A DNA stretch of 18,417 nucleotides from CAYLZW01 sp964388085 (GTDB lineage Bacteria > Myxococcota > UBA727 > CAYLZW01), in NCBI GenBank assembly GCA_964388085.1, contig CAYLZW010000099.1, forward strand, positions 1 through 18,417, read 5' to 3'. The translations under genes were made by a program, and so were the position numbers. A model generated the notes under the pieces. That model made no database searches and had not been told where the DNA came from. It saw only the letters and a program-made list of their open reading frames with translations. Shown piece by piece: positions 5,479 through 13,548 of this stretch (the first letter of the stretch is position 1; every line of letters starts with the position of its first letter).

Positions 5479-5483
5479 TTCTC

Positions 5484-5510
5484 TGGCGGAGCGACCGGGA
5501 TTCGAACCCG
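5484..5510. repeat. Direct repeat, tRNA-proximal attachment site copy
   Basis: 27 bases identical to 2217-2243; here they form the 3' end of the intact tRNA-Ser gene. Confidence 0.85.
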
Positions 5511-5573
5511 GGATAGGTTTTACCCTATACGAGCTTAGCAGGCCCGCGCCTTCAGCCACTCGGCCATCGCTCC
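5484..5573 (-). tRNA. tRNA-Ser(GCU)
   Basis: A 90-base gene with encoded CCA. The acceptor stem GGAGCGA/TCGCTCC pairs perfectly, the D arm carries GCCGAGTGGCTGAAGGC, the anticodon loop CTGCTAA gives GCT (reads AGC and AGU), the long class II variable arm TAGGGTAAAACCTA is typical of serine tRNAs, and the T arm CCGGG-TTCGAAT-CCCGG is perfect. All elements needed for function are intact, so island insertion preserved it. A terminator follows at once. Confidence 0.97.
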
Positions 5574-5662
5574 TCACACAAGCTGCCCGAAGACACCGGC
5601 TGGTCAGACACGACCACGACCGGATCGAACAAGCGAACGCTTTGCGTAGCAAGGCGAGGGCG

Positions 5663-5696
5663 CCCCTACAAGGCCGAGCAGCGCGCCTTGTGGGGG
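5663..5696 (+). other. 12-bp hairpin in the leader region of gloB
   Basis: CCCCTACAAGGC (5663-5674) pairs with GCCTTGTGGGGG (5685-5696), 12 pairs including one G-T, around a 10-base loop. No T-tract follows. It lies 75 bases before the gloB start and could be a leader structure or part of a small RNA. It could also be a chance structure. Confidence 0.4.
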
Positions 5697-5771
5697 AGCC
5701 AGGTCAGGAAGTGTTGTGCGGGAAGCGCCCGGCGCCTATCCCGGGGCGCGCGGGAGCGCGAGGAGGCCCTC

Positions 5772-6611
5772 ATGGCGGAGCTCTTTCAGATCCCCCTCTG
5801 GCGCGACAACTACGCGTACCTCGTCCGGCAGGGCGACAAGGCGATCGTCGTCGATCCGTCCGAGGCCCTGCCGGTGCTGGAGCGCCTGCGCGAGCTCGGC
5901 CTCGAGCTCGTGGCCGTGCTCAACACGCATCACCATGCGGACCACGTGGGCGGCAACGAGGAGCTGAAGGACGCCACCGGCTGCGAGATCATCGGGCCGG
6001 CGAACGACTCCCGGCGCATCCCGGGCTTCACGCGCGGGGCGGTGCCGGGGGACGAGCTCGAGGTCGGCGGCCTCCGCTTTCGCGTCCTCGACGTGCACGC
6101 CCACACCCGCAGCCACGTCGCCTACGTCTCGAGCGAGGCCATGACCCGCGTCGTGCGGCACGGTCACGACGGGGAGGCGGTCGAGTGTAAAGCGCTCGCG
6201 GGCCGCCCGGCGATCTTCTGCGGCGACACGCTCTTCCTCGGCGGCTGCGGCCGGCTGTTCGAGGGCACCGCTTCGGACCTGATGAGCGCGCTCAGCGTCC
6301 TCGCGCGCGAGCCCTCGGACTCGCTCATCTGCTGCGGCCACGAGTACACCGAGGCGAACCTCAAGTTCGCGGCGCACGCCATGCCTGATAACGACGCCAT
6401 CCGACGTCGTCAGATCGAGCTGCCCAGCGAGCGGGAAGGGTCCGGGAGCTCGGTCCCCGACGTGCTGTCGCGCGAGCTGGCGACGAACCCCTATCTGCTC
6501 GCGCTCGAGAGCTCCTGGCGGCCGAGGCTGGCCGAACGCTTCGGGCTCGACGCGGACGCCGACGCCGTGGCGGTCATCAGCGCCGTCCGTCGAGCGAAGG
6601 ACAGCTTCTGA
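5772..6611 (+). CDS. gloB: Hydroxyacylglutathione hydrolase (glyoxalase II)
   Basis: A 279-aa cytoplasmic enzyme of the metallo-beta-lactamase fold that hydrolyses S-D-lactoylglutathione to D-lactate and glutathione, the second step of methylglyoxal detoxification. The metal-binding motif THHHADH is at 52-58, with further ligands at His115 (HTRSH), Asp152 (FCGDTLF) and His190 (CCGHEYTEANLKFA). The glyoxalase II hallmarks GGCGRLFEGT (157-166) and a C-terminal HAGH domain with LPS and TNPYL (residues 218 and 238) are present. HTRSH has Ser where most members have Gly, and residues 120-146 between that His and FCGD are somewhat longer than usual; both look tolerable. Shine-Dalgarno GAGGAGG precedes the ATG. 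It is followed at 60 bases by the DUF962 gene. Confidence 0.92.
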   Translation: MAELFQIPLWRDNYAYLVRQGDKAIVVDPSEALPVLERLRELGLELVAVLNTHHHADHVGGNEELKDATGCEIIGPANDSRRIPGFTRGAVPGDELEVGGLRFRVLDVHAHTRSHVAYVSSEAMTRVVRHGHDGEAVECKALAGRPAIFCGDTLFLGGCGRLFEGTASDLMSALSVLAREPSDSLICCGHEYTEANLKFAAHAMPDNDAIRRRQIELPSEREGSGSSVPDVLSRELATNPYLLALESSWRPRLAERFGLDADADAVAVISAVRRAKDSF

Positions 6612-6671
6612 GAGCCCCCTTGTGGACATCTACCGTGCAGCTAGGTTTGCGCCTCGCGCTGGAGGCGAGTC

Positions 6672-6998
6672 ATGGCCGAGAAGCAATACAAGACGTTCGA
6701 GCAGTTCTGGCCCTACTACCTCGGGGAGCACCGGAACCCGACGTGCCGGCACCTGCACTTCCTCGGCACGACCATCGCCGTCAGCCTGCTCGGGCTCGCC
6801 ATCGTGACCCTCACGCCGACGCTGCTCCTCGGCGCCGTCATCAGCGGCTACTTCTGGGCCTGGATCGGGCACTTCTTCGTCGAGAAGAACCGGCCGGCGA
6901 CGTTTACCTATCCGGTCTGGTCCCTTCTGGCGGACTTCCGCATGTGGGGCCTCATGCTGCGCGGCAAGCTGTGGAGCGGTGAGCCCACGGTCAGCTGA
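6672..6998 (+). CDS. DUF962/Mpo1-like membrane protein
   Basis: A 108-aa integral membrane protein. The start MAEKQYKTFEQFWPYYLGEHRNPTCRHLHFLGT is the DUF962 signature, with conserved His residues (EH.NP.CR.LHF.GT). Two hydrophobic segments follow (about 33-50, TTIAVSLLGLAIVTLTPT, and 53-70), then WIGHFFVEKNRPATFTYPVWSLLADFRM, also typical. In yeast the homologue Mpo1 is an iron-dependent dioxygenase that acts on 2-hydroxy fatty acids; bacterial members are mostly uncharacterised, so the reaction here is an extrapolation. The His residues that would bind iron are present. GGAGG lies nine bases before the ATG, inside a short hairpin. Its 3' end overlaps the convergent ComF-family gene. Confidence 0.88.
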   Translation: MAEKQYKTFEQFWPYYLGEHRNPTCRHLHFLGTTIAVSLLGLAIVTLTPTLLLGAVISGYFWAWIGHFFVEKNRPATFTYPVWSLLADFRMWGLMLRGKLWSGEPTVS

Positions 6999-7774
6999 GC
7001 TTCGCGGGACCGCGACCAGGACGGCGTGGCGGCCAACGCCAGCGGGATGACCTCGAGCGCGCCCGCCTCGAGCAGCGCGCGGCTCGCCTCCGTCAGCGTC
7101 GCGCCCGTCGTCACCACGTCGTCGATGAGCAAGACCTTGAGGCCCGCGACGTCGGCGCTCACGCGGTAGCGCTGCTTCACCCGTCGGGCGCGCTCCAGGA
7201 CGTCGGCGCCGCGCGAGAGCGGCGGATCGTGCCGGGTGCACACGAGCAGCGGGCGACAGGGCATGGGCAGCGCTCGGCCGAGGGCGCTCGCGAACAGGGC
7301 CGCGAGATCGAAGCCGCGCGTGCGCAGGCGAGCGCGGTGCAGCGGCACCCAGGCGATGACGTCGAAGCTCTCGGCGACGTTCGGCCAGCGCTCTTGCACG
7401 CCGTGGGTGAACAGGCGGGCCAGCGCGCGGGCGGGTCGCTCGTCGGGCCTGAACTTGGCGCGCCGCACGGCCTCGGCCAGGGCGCCGCCGTACGCGAAGG
7501 GCGCGAGGGCGGCGGCGCCATCCGGTGCCTCGACGAGCGTCTCGGCGCAAGGCGGGCACAGATCTCCCTCGGCGCAGCGCTCGTCACAGGCCGCGCAGCG
7601 ACGAGGGATGAGCGCGGCGAGCGCCGCCTGAAGCAGGCGAACCATGAGCCGCACGAGCGGCAGGGAGGCCCACCCGGCCGCCTCGCGCGTCGGAGCCGCT
7701 GTCACCGCCGGCTGCTCGCCCCGGGCGGGTGCTGTCGAGTGCGTTCGGCTCAGGTGCTCCCGTTGACCTCGCAT
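6908..7774 (-). CDS. ComF-family phosphoribosyltransferase-like protein
   Basis: Up to 288 aa. A Cys4 zinc-finger-like motif C60-A-A-C63...C67...C73-P-P-C76 is followed by a PRTase domain with VPLHRARLRTRGFDLA (143-158) and the PRPP-binding loop VLLIDDVVTTGAT (214-226). This is the ComF/GntX/ComFC architecture. In naturally transformable bacteria ComFC is needed for DNA uptake; elsewhere the role is unclear. The start is uncertain: ATG 7774 has a Shine-Dalgarno-like AGAGGG, but residues 1-43 are low in conserved character and an internal ATG at 7645 sits just before the domain. About 30 residues after the normal end (LALAATPS) run on through the convergent DUF962 gene, giving a 91-base tail-to-tail overlap. 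Confidence 0.85.
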   Translation of the reverse strand: MRGQREHLSRTHSTAPARGEQPAVTAAPTREAAGWASLPLVRLMVRLLQAALAALIPRRCAACDERCAEGDLCPPCAETLVEAPDGAAALAPFAYGGALAEAVRRAKFRPDERPARALARLFTHGVQERWPNVAESFDVIAWVPLHRARLRTRGFDLAALFASALGRALPMPCRPLLVCTRHDPPLSRGADVLERARRVKQRYRVSADVAGLKVLLIDDVVTTGATLTEASRALLEAGALEVIPLALAATPSWSRSREAQLTVGSPLHSLPRSMRPHMRKSARRDQTG

Positions 7775-7852
7775 CTTCTGCCCTCTACACGTCCTTCCGC
7801 GCGCCTCTCGTCGAGATCGCGTCCTTTCTCGTTCGCCACCGGCCTTCGACCA

Positions 7853-7878
7853 GCCGTCCGCTTCGGGCCGTCCGCTTC
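7853..7878. repeat. 12-bp tandem repeat before the lipoprotein operon
   Basis: GCCGTCCGCTTC occurs at 7853-7864 and again at 7867-7878, a 14-base period, ending 11 bases before the ATG at 7890. It may be a regulator site or a chance duplication. The rest of the 115-base divergent spacer shows no clear promoter. Confidence 0.45.
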
Positions 7879-7889
7879 AGGGGTTAGAG

Positions 7890-9701
7890 ATGCTCGTCCC
7901 AACCCGCCTCGCTGCCTCCTCCACCATCCGTTCCGCGCTGCTGATCTTTGCGCTCGGGCTTCTCCCGCTAGCGGCTTGCACGCCCACAAGCGGATCCACG
8001 GGCACCAGCGAAGACGCAGGGACGAACACGGGCGACAACGACGGCGGCCCGAGCGGCGACAGCCCCTGCCCTGCCGGCAACGGCGGCGGGTTCAGCGTCT
8101 GCCAGATCCAGCACCCGGACGAGCCGAGCCGCCCCGCGGTGGAGAACGAGGTCACCGTGCGCGGCGTGGTCGCGCTCACCAACGTGTACGACATCAACAG
8201 CGACGGCAGCATCAAGGGCATCTTCGTCGCCGACGTGCCGCTCAAGGAGTTCGGCGGCATCCTCGTGACCTTCACCGCCGACGACGGCTTCACCGCCAAC
8301 GCGGGCGACCTCGTCGACGTCACCGGCACCTTCAAGGCGTTCTCCTCGGGCGCGGCCGGCGCCGAAGAGCGCATCGAGGCCAGCTTCTTCCAGGCGACGG
8401 GCGGCACGGCCGACATCACGCCGCTCGCGGTCTCCGATCCGGCCGTGCTCGCGGACGAGTCCCTCGGCGAGCCCTACGAGGGTCTGCTCGTGCGCATCAA
8501 TGACGTCACCGTGACGAACCCTTCGGTCGGCTTCGGCCAGTGGGAGGTCACCGGCGGCCTCATCACCGACGACACCATCTACCGCTACACGCCGCTCGAG
8601 GGCGAGGTGCTGAGCACGCTCGTCGGCGTCATGGGCTACAACGCGTTCGCCGACGGCGGCTTCCGTCTCCTGCCGCGCTCGGGCGACGACCTCGTCAGCG
8701 CCTCGCGTCCCTCGGCGACCATCCCGCAGCTCCTCGATCCCGCGCACGCCGACTACATCGAGGGCTGCCCCTTCTGCCCCGGCACCACGCAGACCTGCAC
8801 CGTCGAGAACGTGTACCTCGAGGGCATGGTCGTCGTGTCGGAGACCTACTTCATCACCATGTCGAGCTCGCGCGGCCCGCAGTACGGCTTCTTCATCGCG
8901 GACCCGAGCGCCGTCGACGCCGAGGGGCGCCTCTTGCCCTACTCCGGCATCCTCGCCACCATCAACCCCGAGTGGAGCGGCGTCGGCGAGAACGACTACG
9001 TGTTCTCGGGTGAGTTCGACGGCGATTTCTTCCAGGGCTTCGCCGCCGACGCCGTGGTGCCCCAGATCGGAGACCGCATCAGCATCACCGGCGAGAACGG
9101 CGGCTTCTGCGGCCAGCCGCAGATCGGCGGCACCTCGAGCCTCAAGAAGCTCGGCACCGTCCCGACGGCGGAGATGCCGAAGCCGGCGCTCTTCGACGGC
9201 ACGCTCGCCGACGTCGATGACCAGAAGCACCCGGCGAACCTCAAGGGCGGACGCCCCGCGGTCACCGAGGCCGGCTTCGAGCGCGAGGCCATCGCCGCGG
9301 ACCCGGACATCGGCAAGTGGCTCGGCGTCCTCGTGGAGCTGCAGAACGTGAACACGACGTCGGCCTGCGTGGACTCGTTCACGACGTCCCAGGGCACGCC
9401 GCGCTACCAGGACTTCGGCTACTGGCAGGTGACGGGCGACGCCGAGATCGGCACGCTCTTCGACCGCACCTTCGGCGGCTACTGGTCGGGCGTGCAGTCC
9501 ACCGGCCCGCGCACCTGCGAGGACGCCGCCACCACCGGCAAGTGCGACGACAGCCGCGCCGTGGACCAGCTCTTCGAGTCGCTCACCGGCATCGTCAACT
9601 TCAGCTTCGACGTCTACCGCGTGAACCCCCGCTCGACGGACGACATCCAGCCGCAGTCGCTGTTCGTCGCCGAGGGCACCGGCACGTGCGTCGCCCCTTG
9701 A
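7890..9701 (+). CDS. Exported lipoprotein with OB-fold-like repeats
   Basis: A 603-aa lipoprotein. Signal peptide with lipobox LAAC (Cys30), then a Gly/Ser/Asp/Thr-rich linker (31-65), typical of a surface or periplasmic lipoprotein. The rest contains repeating beta-rich modules with signatures like GIFVAD...GGILVTFTADDG...GDLVDVTGTFKAF (about 108-152) and YEGLLVRINDVTVTN, and later GDRISITGENGGFCG. The 'gifV...vGd.V.vtG.v..f' and 'eGmlVri..vtVt' patterns are those of the OB-fold domains attached to extracellular nucleases and 5'-nucleotidases (YhcR/NucH type). No nuclease catalytic motif is visible. Several Cys pairs (for example CPFCPGTTQTC) suggest disulphides. AGGGG precedes the ATG. It heads a same-strand group with the nucleotidase and a second OB-fold lipoprotein. 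The binding partner is unknown. Confidence 0.75.
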   Translation: MLVPTRLAASSTIRSALLIFALGLLPLAACTPTSGSTGTSEDAGTNTGDNDGGPSGDSPCPAGNGGGFSVCQIQHPDEPSRPAVENEVTVRGVVALTNVYDINSDGSIKGIFVADVPLKEFGGILVTFTADDGFTANAGDLVDVTGTFKAFSSGAAGAEERIEASFFQATGGTADITPLAVSDPAVLADESLGEPYEGLLVRINDVTVTNPSVGFGQWEVTGGLITDDTIYRYTPLEGEVLSTLVGVMGYNAFADGGFRLLPRSGDDLVSASRPSATIPQLLDPAHADYIEGCPFCPGTTQTCTVENVYLEGMVVVSETYFITMSSSRGPQYGFFIADPSAVDAEGRLLPYSGILATINPEWSGVGENDYVFSGEFDGDFFQGFAADAVVPQIGDRISITGENGGFCGQPQIGGTSSLKKLGTVPTAEMPKPALFDGTLADVDDQKHPANLKGGRPAVTEAGFEREAIAADPDIGKWLGVLVELQNVNTTSACVDSFTTSQGTPRYQDFGYWQVTGDAEIGTLFDRTFGGYWSGVQSTGPRTCEDAATTGKCDDSRAVDQLFESLTGIVNFSFDVYRVNPRSTDDIQPQSLFVAEGTGTCVAP

Positions 9702-9750
9702 GGGCGGCGCGACGACGACACGACGACAAACCTGCCGACGGGTGACGACG

Positions 9751-11664
9751 ATGAACGGCCGGACTGCCCTCCTGCTCAGCGCGGCGATCCCCGCCCTGCT
9801 GGCAGGCTCATGCCTCGTGTACACGCCGCCGGTGGACCTCACAGAGCAGGACGTCAGCCTGACGGTGTTCCACACCGGCGACTGGCACAGCCGCCTCATC
9901 CCCTACACGTACGATCCGCCGGCTCCCGTCGAGCAGCTCGGCCTGAAGCCGGAGAACGCACCCTTCGGCGGCATCGCGCGGCTCTCGACGCTCTTGAACC
10001 GCGAGCGCGCCAAGGCCGATCGCAGCCTCTACCTCGACACCGGAGACTGCTTTCAGGGCGCGCCCATCTTCAACTTCTTCCACGGGGCGCCCGAGGTGCT
10101 CATGCAGGCCGAGCTCGGGCTCGACGCCGCCGTCATCGGCAACCATGAGTTCGACAGCGGCGTGCAGAACTACGTCGACCAGTACATCAAGCACGGCCGG
10201 CACGCGGCGCTCGCGGCCAACTACGACATGGAAGATCCGCGCATCGCGGGCAACTCGCAGCTCGGCTCCGTGGCGCAGCCCTACACCATCCTCGACGCGG
10301 ACGGCCTGCGCGTCGCCATCATCGGCCACGGCAACTTCTCCTCGCTGAACAGCATCGGCGAGGACGGCAACTCGCTCGGCGTCACGCCGCTCGAGCAGAA
10401 CGCCGTCACGCAGATGTACATCGACCAGCTCGCCGGACAGGTGGACGTCATCGGCGTCATCACGCACCTCGGCATGGAGTACGACATCGGCCTCGTCGAG
10501 GGCTACAAGCAGTACATCCCGTTCAACCAGATGCCCCCCGAGAGCATGGACTGCGTCGAGCTCGAGGGCGAGGACGTCTGGGAGTGCGACGTGCCGCCCG
10601 TGCGCGGCATCGACTTCATCCTCGGCGGTCACCTGCACATCGTCTTGAACCCGCCGCGCATCCCGAAGGACCCGGACGGACGCGTCGTGCCCGTCATCCA
10701 CTCGGGCGCGTTCATGCAGTTCCTCGGCCGCGCCGACATGGTGTTCCGCCACGCCTCGCGCGTCGGACGGGACGACTGGTACGGCTTCGAGCTCGTCTCG
10801 CACGACTACTCGCTCTTCCCCATCGACTCCACGCTCGAGCCGGACCCGCGCATCCAGTACGTCATGGAGCCCTACAACTGGGAGCTCGCCTTCGGACAGC
10901 ACCTGAAGGGCCCGGTGGCCTTCTCGCCGACGGGGGTGACGCGCACGGCGGCGGGCGGCGGCGACTCGGCGCTCGGCAACGTCGTGGCCAACGCCATCCG
11001 CACGCGCCGCCTGGTCGAGACCGACTTCGCGCTGACGAACTCGGCCGGCATTCGCGACAACCTGCCGCCCGGGCCCATCACGGCCGAGATGCTCTTCAAC
11101 GTGTTCCCGTTCGAGAACACCATCACCACGTTCTTCATGTCCGGACGCGAGGTGAAAGAGCTCTTCGACTACGTCGCCAGCCGCTCGAAGGGCCGCGGTT
11201 GCCGCGCGCAGGTGCAGGTGAGCGGCGTCGAATTCACCATGCGCTGCGACTGTGACACGAACCCGACGGGCTGCTGCGCGGAGGCGCGCGGCTTCGGCGA
11301 GTTCCCGCCCGCCTGCGCCGACGACATCAGCATCAACGGGCAGCCGCTGAACCTCGACCACTCGTACGAGGTCGGCGCCAACGACTACATGGCCAAGGGC
11401 GGCTCGGGCTTCACCATGCTGCGCCGCAACACGACGCAGAAGGACAGCGGCATCTCGCTGCGTGACGCCGTCGAGGACTGGCTCAGCAAGCAGCCGAAGT
11501 GCACGCCGGCGGACCTCGGCTCGCTCGGCATCTGTGACAAGGAGCGCGATCCGGGCTCGCTGGCTTGTCAGTACGAGGACCTGGTCGCGAACTACGGCGT
11601 GCCGGCCTGCGTGCGCCAGGACGGCCTCGTCGACGGCCGCATCGACAGGGTGGTGCCACAGTGA
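9751..11664 (+). CDS. 5'-nucleotidase/metallophosphatase family lipoprotein
   Basis: A 637-aa exported lipoprotein (lipobox AGSC, Cys21). The N-terminal calcineurin-like phosphoesterase domain has all expected metal-binding blocks: HTGDWHS, DTGDCFQG, GNHEFD, THLG and GGHLH. The C-terminal 5'-nucleotidase domain (about 380-610) has TNSAGIRDNL (family NSGGIR), ITAEMLFNVFPFENTI, and YMAKGGSGFTML, which line the nucleotide-binding site. Family members remove phosphate from nucleotides or cyclic nucleotides outside the cytoplasm. An extra Cys-rich stretch (MRCDCDTNPTGCCAEARGFGEFPPAC) is inserted within the C-terminal domain. The ATG at 9751 gives a compact signal peptide; an in-frame GTG at 9742 is possible. 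It lies 49 bases after the OB-fold lipoprotein and overlaps the next gene by GTGA. Confidence 0.9.
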   Translation: MNGRTALLLSAAIPALLAGSCLVYTPPVDLTEQDVSLTVFHTGDWHSRLIPYTYDPPAPVEQLGLKPENAPFGGIARLSTLLNRERAKADRSLYLDTGDCFQGAPIFNFFHGAPEVLMQAELGLDAAVIGNHEFDSGVQNYVDQYIKHGRHAALAANYDMEDPRIAGNSQLGSVAQPYTILDADGLRVAIIGHGNFSSLNSIGEDGNSLGVTPLEQNAVTQMYIDQLAGQVDVIGVITHLGMEYDIGLVEGYKQYIPFNQMPPESMDCVELEGEDVWECDVPPVRGIDFILGGHLHIVLNPPRIPKDPDGRVVPVIHSGAFMQFLGRADMVFRHASRVGRDDWYGFELVSHDYSLFPIDSTLEPDPRIQYVMEPYNWELAFGQHLKGPVAFSPTGVTRTAAGGGDSALGNVVANAIRTRRLVETDFALTNSAGIRDNLPPGPITAEMLFNVFPFENTITTFFMSGREVKELFDYVASRSKGRGCRAQVQVSGVEFTMRCDCDTNPTGCCAEARGFGEFPPACADDISINGQPLNLDHSYEVGANDYMAKGGSGFTMLRRNTTQKDSGISLRDAVEDWLSKQPKCTPADLGSLGICDKERDPGSLACQYEDLVANYGVPACVRQDGLVDGRIDRVVPQ

Positions 11665-13496
11665 CTCGCACCTCGCTTCGCTACCGCCGTGGGCTCCTCC
11701 TCGGGCTCACGCTCGTCGCCGCGCTGCCCGCGGCGCTGTCTTGCACGCGCGTCGTCGACCTCGGGCCCGAGCGCCTGGCGGCCTTCGACGTGAAGCTCGA
11801 CTTCGACGCGCAGCCGACCCCGGGCGTCGCGCTCGTCACCTGCCCTTGTCCGCTCGGCAGCTGCGAGGGCACCGATCTCTGTCCGGGCGCGGCCGGCTCC
11901 GAGGACGCCGTCATCCCCTTCCCTGGCGATCGCTACGCCAGCGTCCACCTCGACATCGAGGCCGTCGGCTCCGAGGGCACGCGGCCGTTCCCCGTCACGG
12001 GCTCGGTCTCCATCACGGTGCCCACCGGCGAGGTCTTCGGCATCACGCGCCAGGCGCGGCTCGTCGAGGGCAAGGCGGACGACGTCATCGTGCGCCTGCG
12101 CCGCACGCCCGGCCCGACCCACATCTGGGTGCAGGACACCATCCCGCGCGACGACGGCGCGCCGCCGACGCACGTCAAGAGCGCCAGCGATGTGCCCTTG
12201 TGGTTCGGGCAGCCGACCATCGAGGAGATCCAGCGCACGAACGACGAGTGCTGCAACGGCATGCAGTACCAGCGCGTCGAGATCACGCAGGGCGACCTCT
12301 ACGTCACCCGCACGACGGGCAACGGCTTCAACGTGCAGGACGTGTCGAGCCCCGAGTGGGGGGGCCTGTTCGTGTTCGCCTTCAACGGCGTCGAGGGCCT
12401 GCGCGTGGGCTCGAAGCTCCTGCAGCTCGACGGCGCCATCACCGAGTTCCAGAGCTCCACGCAGCTCACCGAGCCGACCTACGTCCCCGTCAACGGCATC
12501 TGCGCGCCCAACCGTACAGGCCCCTCGGGCGGCGAAGAGATCGACCCCGAGGAGGGCGGCGGCGGCGGCGCGCGCGCACGCTGTCCGAAGAACGCGCAGT
12601 GCGTGAAGGACGACGAGGGCATCGATCGCTGCACGCCCGACGGCGACGCCAGCCTCGATGAGTACGGCCGCCGCGTGTGCGTGCCGAACAGCGCCGACTG
12701 CCCCACGGGCACCACCTGCATGCCCATCGAGGGCCAAGGCTCCTTCTGCCAGGTGGCGCCCGTCCCCATGGTCGCGGGCGCGTTCCCCGAGGCGCCCTAC
12801 TGCGGCCCCATCAACACGACGAGCGACCTCGACATCGAGGCGCTCGAGGGCATGCTCGTGCGCATCGAGGGCAACGGCCCCCTCGGCGTGCGCATCGAGG
12901 GCCTGCCGACGTGCAAGCTCCCCGAAGGAGACGACCCGCTCTCGCTCGTGCGCTCGTCGTGCAACACCGCCGACGTCGTCGAGCGCGACGGCGAGCTGCA
13001 GCTCCAGCCGGACTGCGCGCAGGCCAAGAACGGCGAGCCCTTGCTGCGCGACACAGACGGCCGCGTGTGCTTCCGCAACAACCAGGCCTGCCGGGACGAG
13101 GGCATCTCCTTCGAGGACCTGCGCTCCACCTGCTTCGACAGCCCGACCTCCACGTCACCGCGCTGCCAGCTCGCCGTGCCGGGCGACCCGCTGCTGACCA
13201 ACACCGACGAGGTAGAGGCGGACACGACCATCTGCCGCAACACGCTCGACGACTTCTTGACGAGCGGCTTCGTCAGCTTCGGGCAGGCGAAGGTGTACTT
13301 CGAGGACGAACAGAGCGAGACGCGCTGCGCGACCGTGAACTTCGACGCGTTGAACGGCTTCGACATCTGGAAGGCGCAAGAGGACGGCGTCCGTTGGAAA
13401 TCGCTCGTCGGCACGCTGCGCCAGGTCCGCTTCCGTTCGGCGACGAGCTTCTGGGTCGTCGACGTCCGCTACGCCGAGGATCTCGAACCGCTCTGA
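11661..13496 (+). CDS. Second OB-fold-like, Cys-rich exported lipoprotein
   Basis: A 611-aa lipoprotein starting at a GTG whose last two bases overlap the upstream stop (GTGA), which implies translational coupling to the nucleotidase. The signal peptide RRGLLLGLTLVAALPAALSC is lipidated at Cys28. A module at about 200-280, VEITQGDLYVTRTTGNGFNVQD, then GGLFVFAFNGVEGLRVGSKL and DGAITEFQSSTQLTEP, fits the OB-fold pattern found in extracellular nucleases ('G.fvqD...gifVf....l.vGd.v.v.G.v.Ef.g.tqL'). A second module begins LEGMLVRIEGNGPLGVRI. Between them lies a Gly stretch and a Cys-rich segment (CPKNAQCVKDDEGIDRC, then CVPNSADCPTGTTC) reminiscent of EGF-like or disulphide-knotted insertions common in myxobacterial surface proteins. 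No catalytic site is recognised. Confidence 0.75.
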   Translation: MTRTSLRYRRGLLLGLTLVAALPAALSCTRVVDLGPERLAAFDVKLDFDAQPTPGVALVTCPCPLGSCEGTDLCPGAAGSEDAVIPFPGDRYASVHLDIEAVGSEGTRPFPVTGSVSITVPTGEVFGITRQARLVEGKADDVIVRLRRTPGPTHIWVQDTIPRDDGAPPTHVKSASDVPLWFGQPTIEEIQRTNDECCNGMQYQRVEITQGDLYVTRTTGNGFNVQDVSSPEWGGLFVFAFNGVEGLRVGSKLLQLDGAITEFQSSTQLTEPTYVPVNGICAPNRTGPSGGEEIDPEEGGGGGARARCPKNAQCVKDDEGIDRCTPDGDASLDEYGRRVCVPNSADCPTGTTCMPIEGQGSFCQVAPVPMVAGAFPEAPYCGPINTTSDLDIEALEGMLVRIEGNGPLGVRIEGLPTCKLPEGDDPLSLVRSSCNTADVVERDGELQLQPDCAQAKNGEPLLRDTDGRVCFRNNQACRDEGISFEDLRSTCFDSPTSTSPRCQLAVPGDPLLTNTDEVEADTTICRNTLDDFLTSGFVSFGQAKVYFEDEQSETRCATVNFDALNGFDIWKAQEDGVRWKSLVGTLRQVRFRSATSFWVVDVRYAEDLEPL

Positions 13497-13548
13497 CCGC
13501 CCCTCTCGTGACGATGCTCCGTGACGCGCTCGCAAGGATCACCCCCAC

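Larger units (their letters stand above)
2217..5510. mobile_element. tRNA-Ser-associated genomic island (about 3.3 kb)
   Basis: The segment lies between two identical 27-bp direct repeats (2217-2243 and 5484-5510) that equal the CCA end, acceptor 3' strand and T arm of tRNA-Ser(GCU). This is the classic attachment-site arrangement for tyrosine-integrase elements. A truncated integrase sits beside the intact tRNA, as expected. The cargo is a four-gene minus-strand operon (2432-4956). Codon choice inside the island looks less GC-biased than in the flanking genes (qualitative impression). With the integrase broken, the island is probably fixed. Confidence 0.75.

Noticed and set aside
5691..5735. 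Possible SRP (4.5S) RNA, suggested by CCAGGTCAGG
   Set aside because: The conserved GGAAGGAAGCAG-type segment and the matching asymmetric loop are missing.
7968..9899. A 643-codon minus-strand open frame opposite the OB-fold lipoprotein
   Set aside because: Its composition is rich in Arg, Val, His and Asp in the way antisense frames of high-GC3 genes are, with no motifs; the plus strand has a lipobox and a Shine-Dalgarno sequence.
9808..11361. A 517-codon minus-strand open frame opposite the nucleotidase
   Set aside because: It is a shadow of a gene with clear metallophosphatase motifs.
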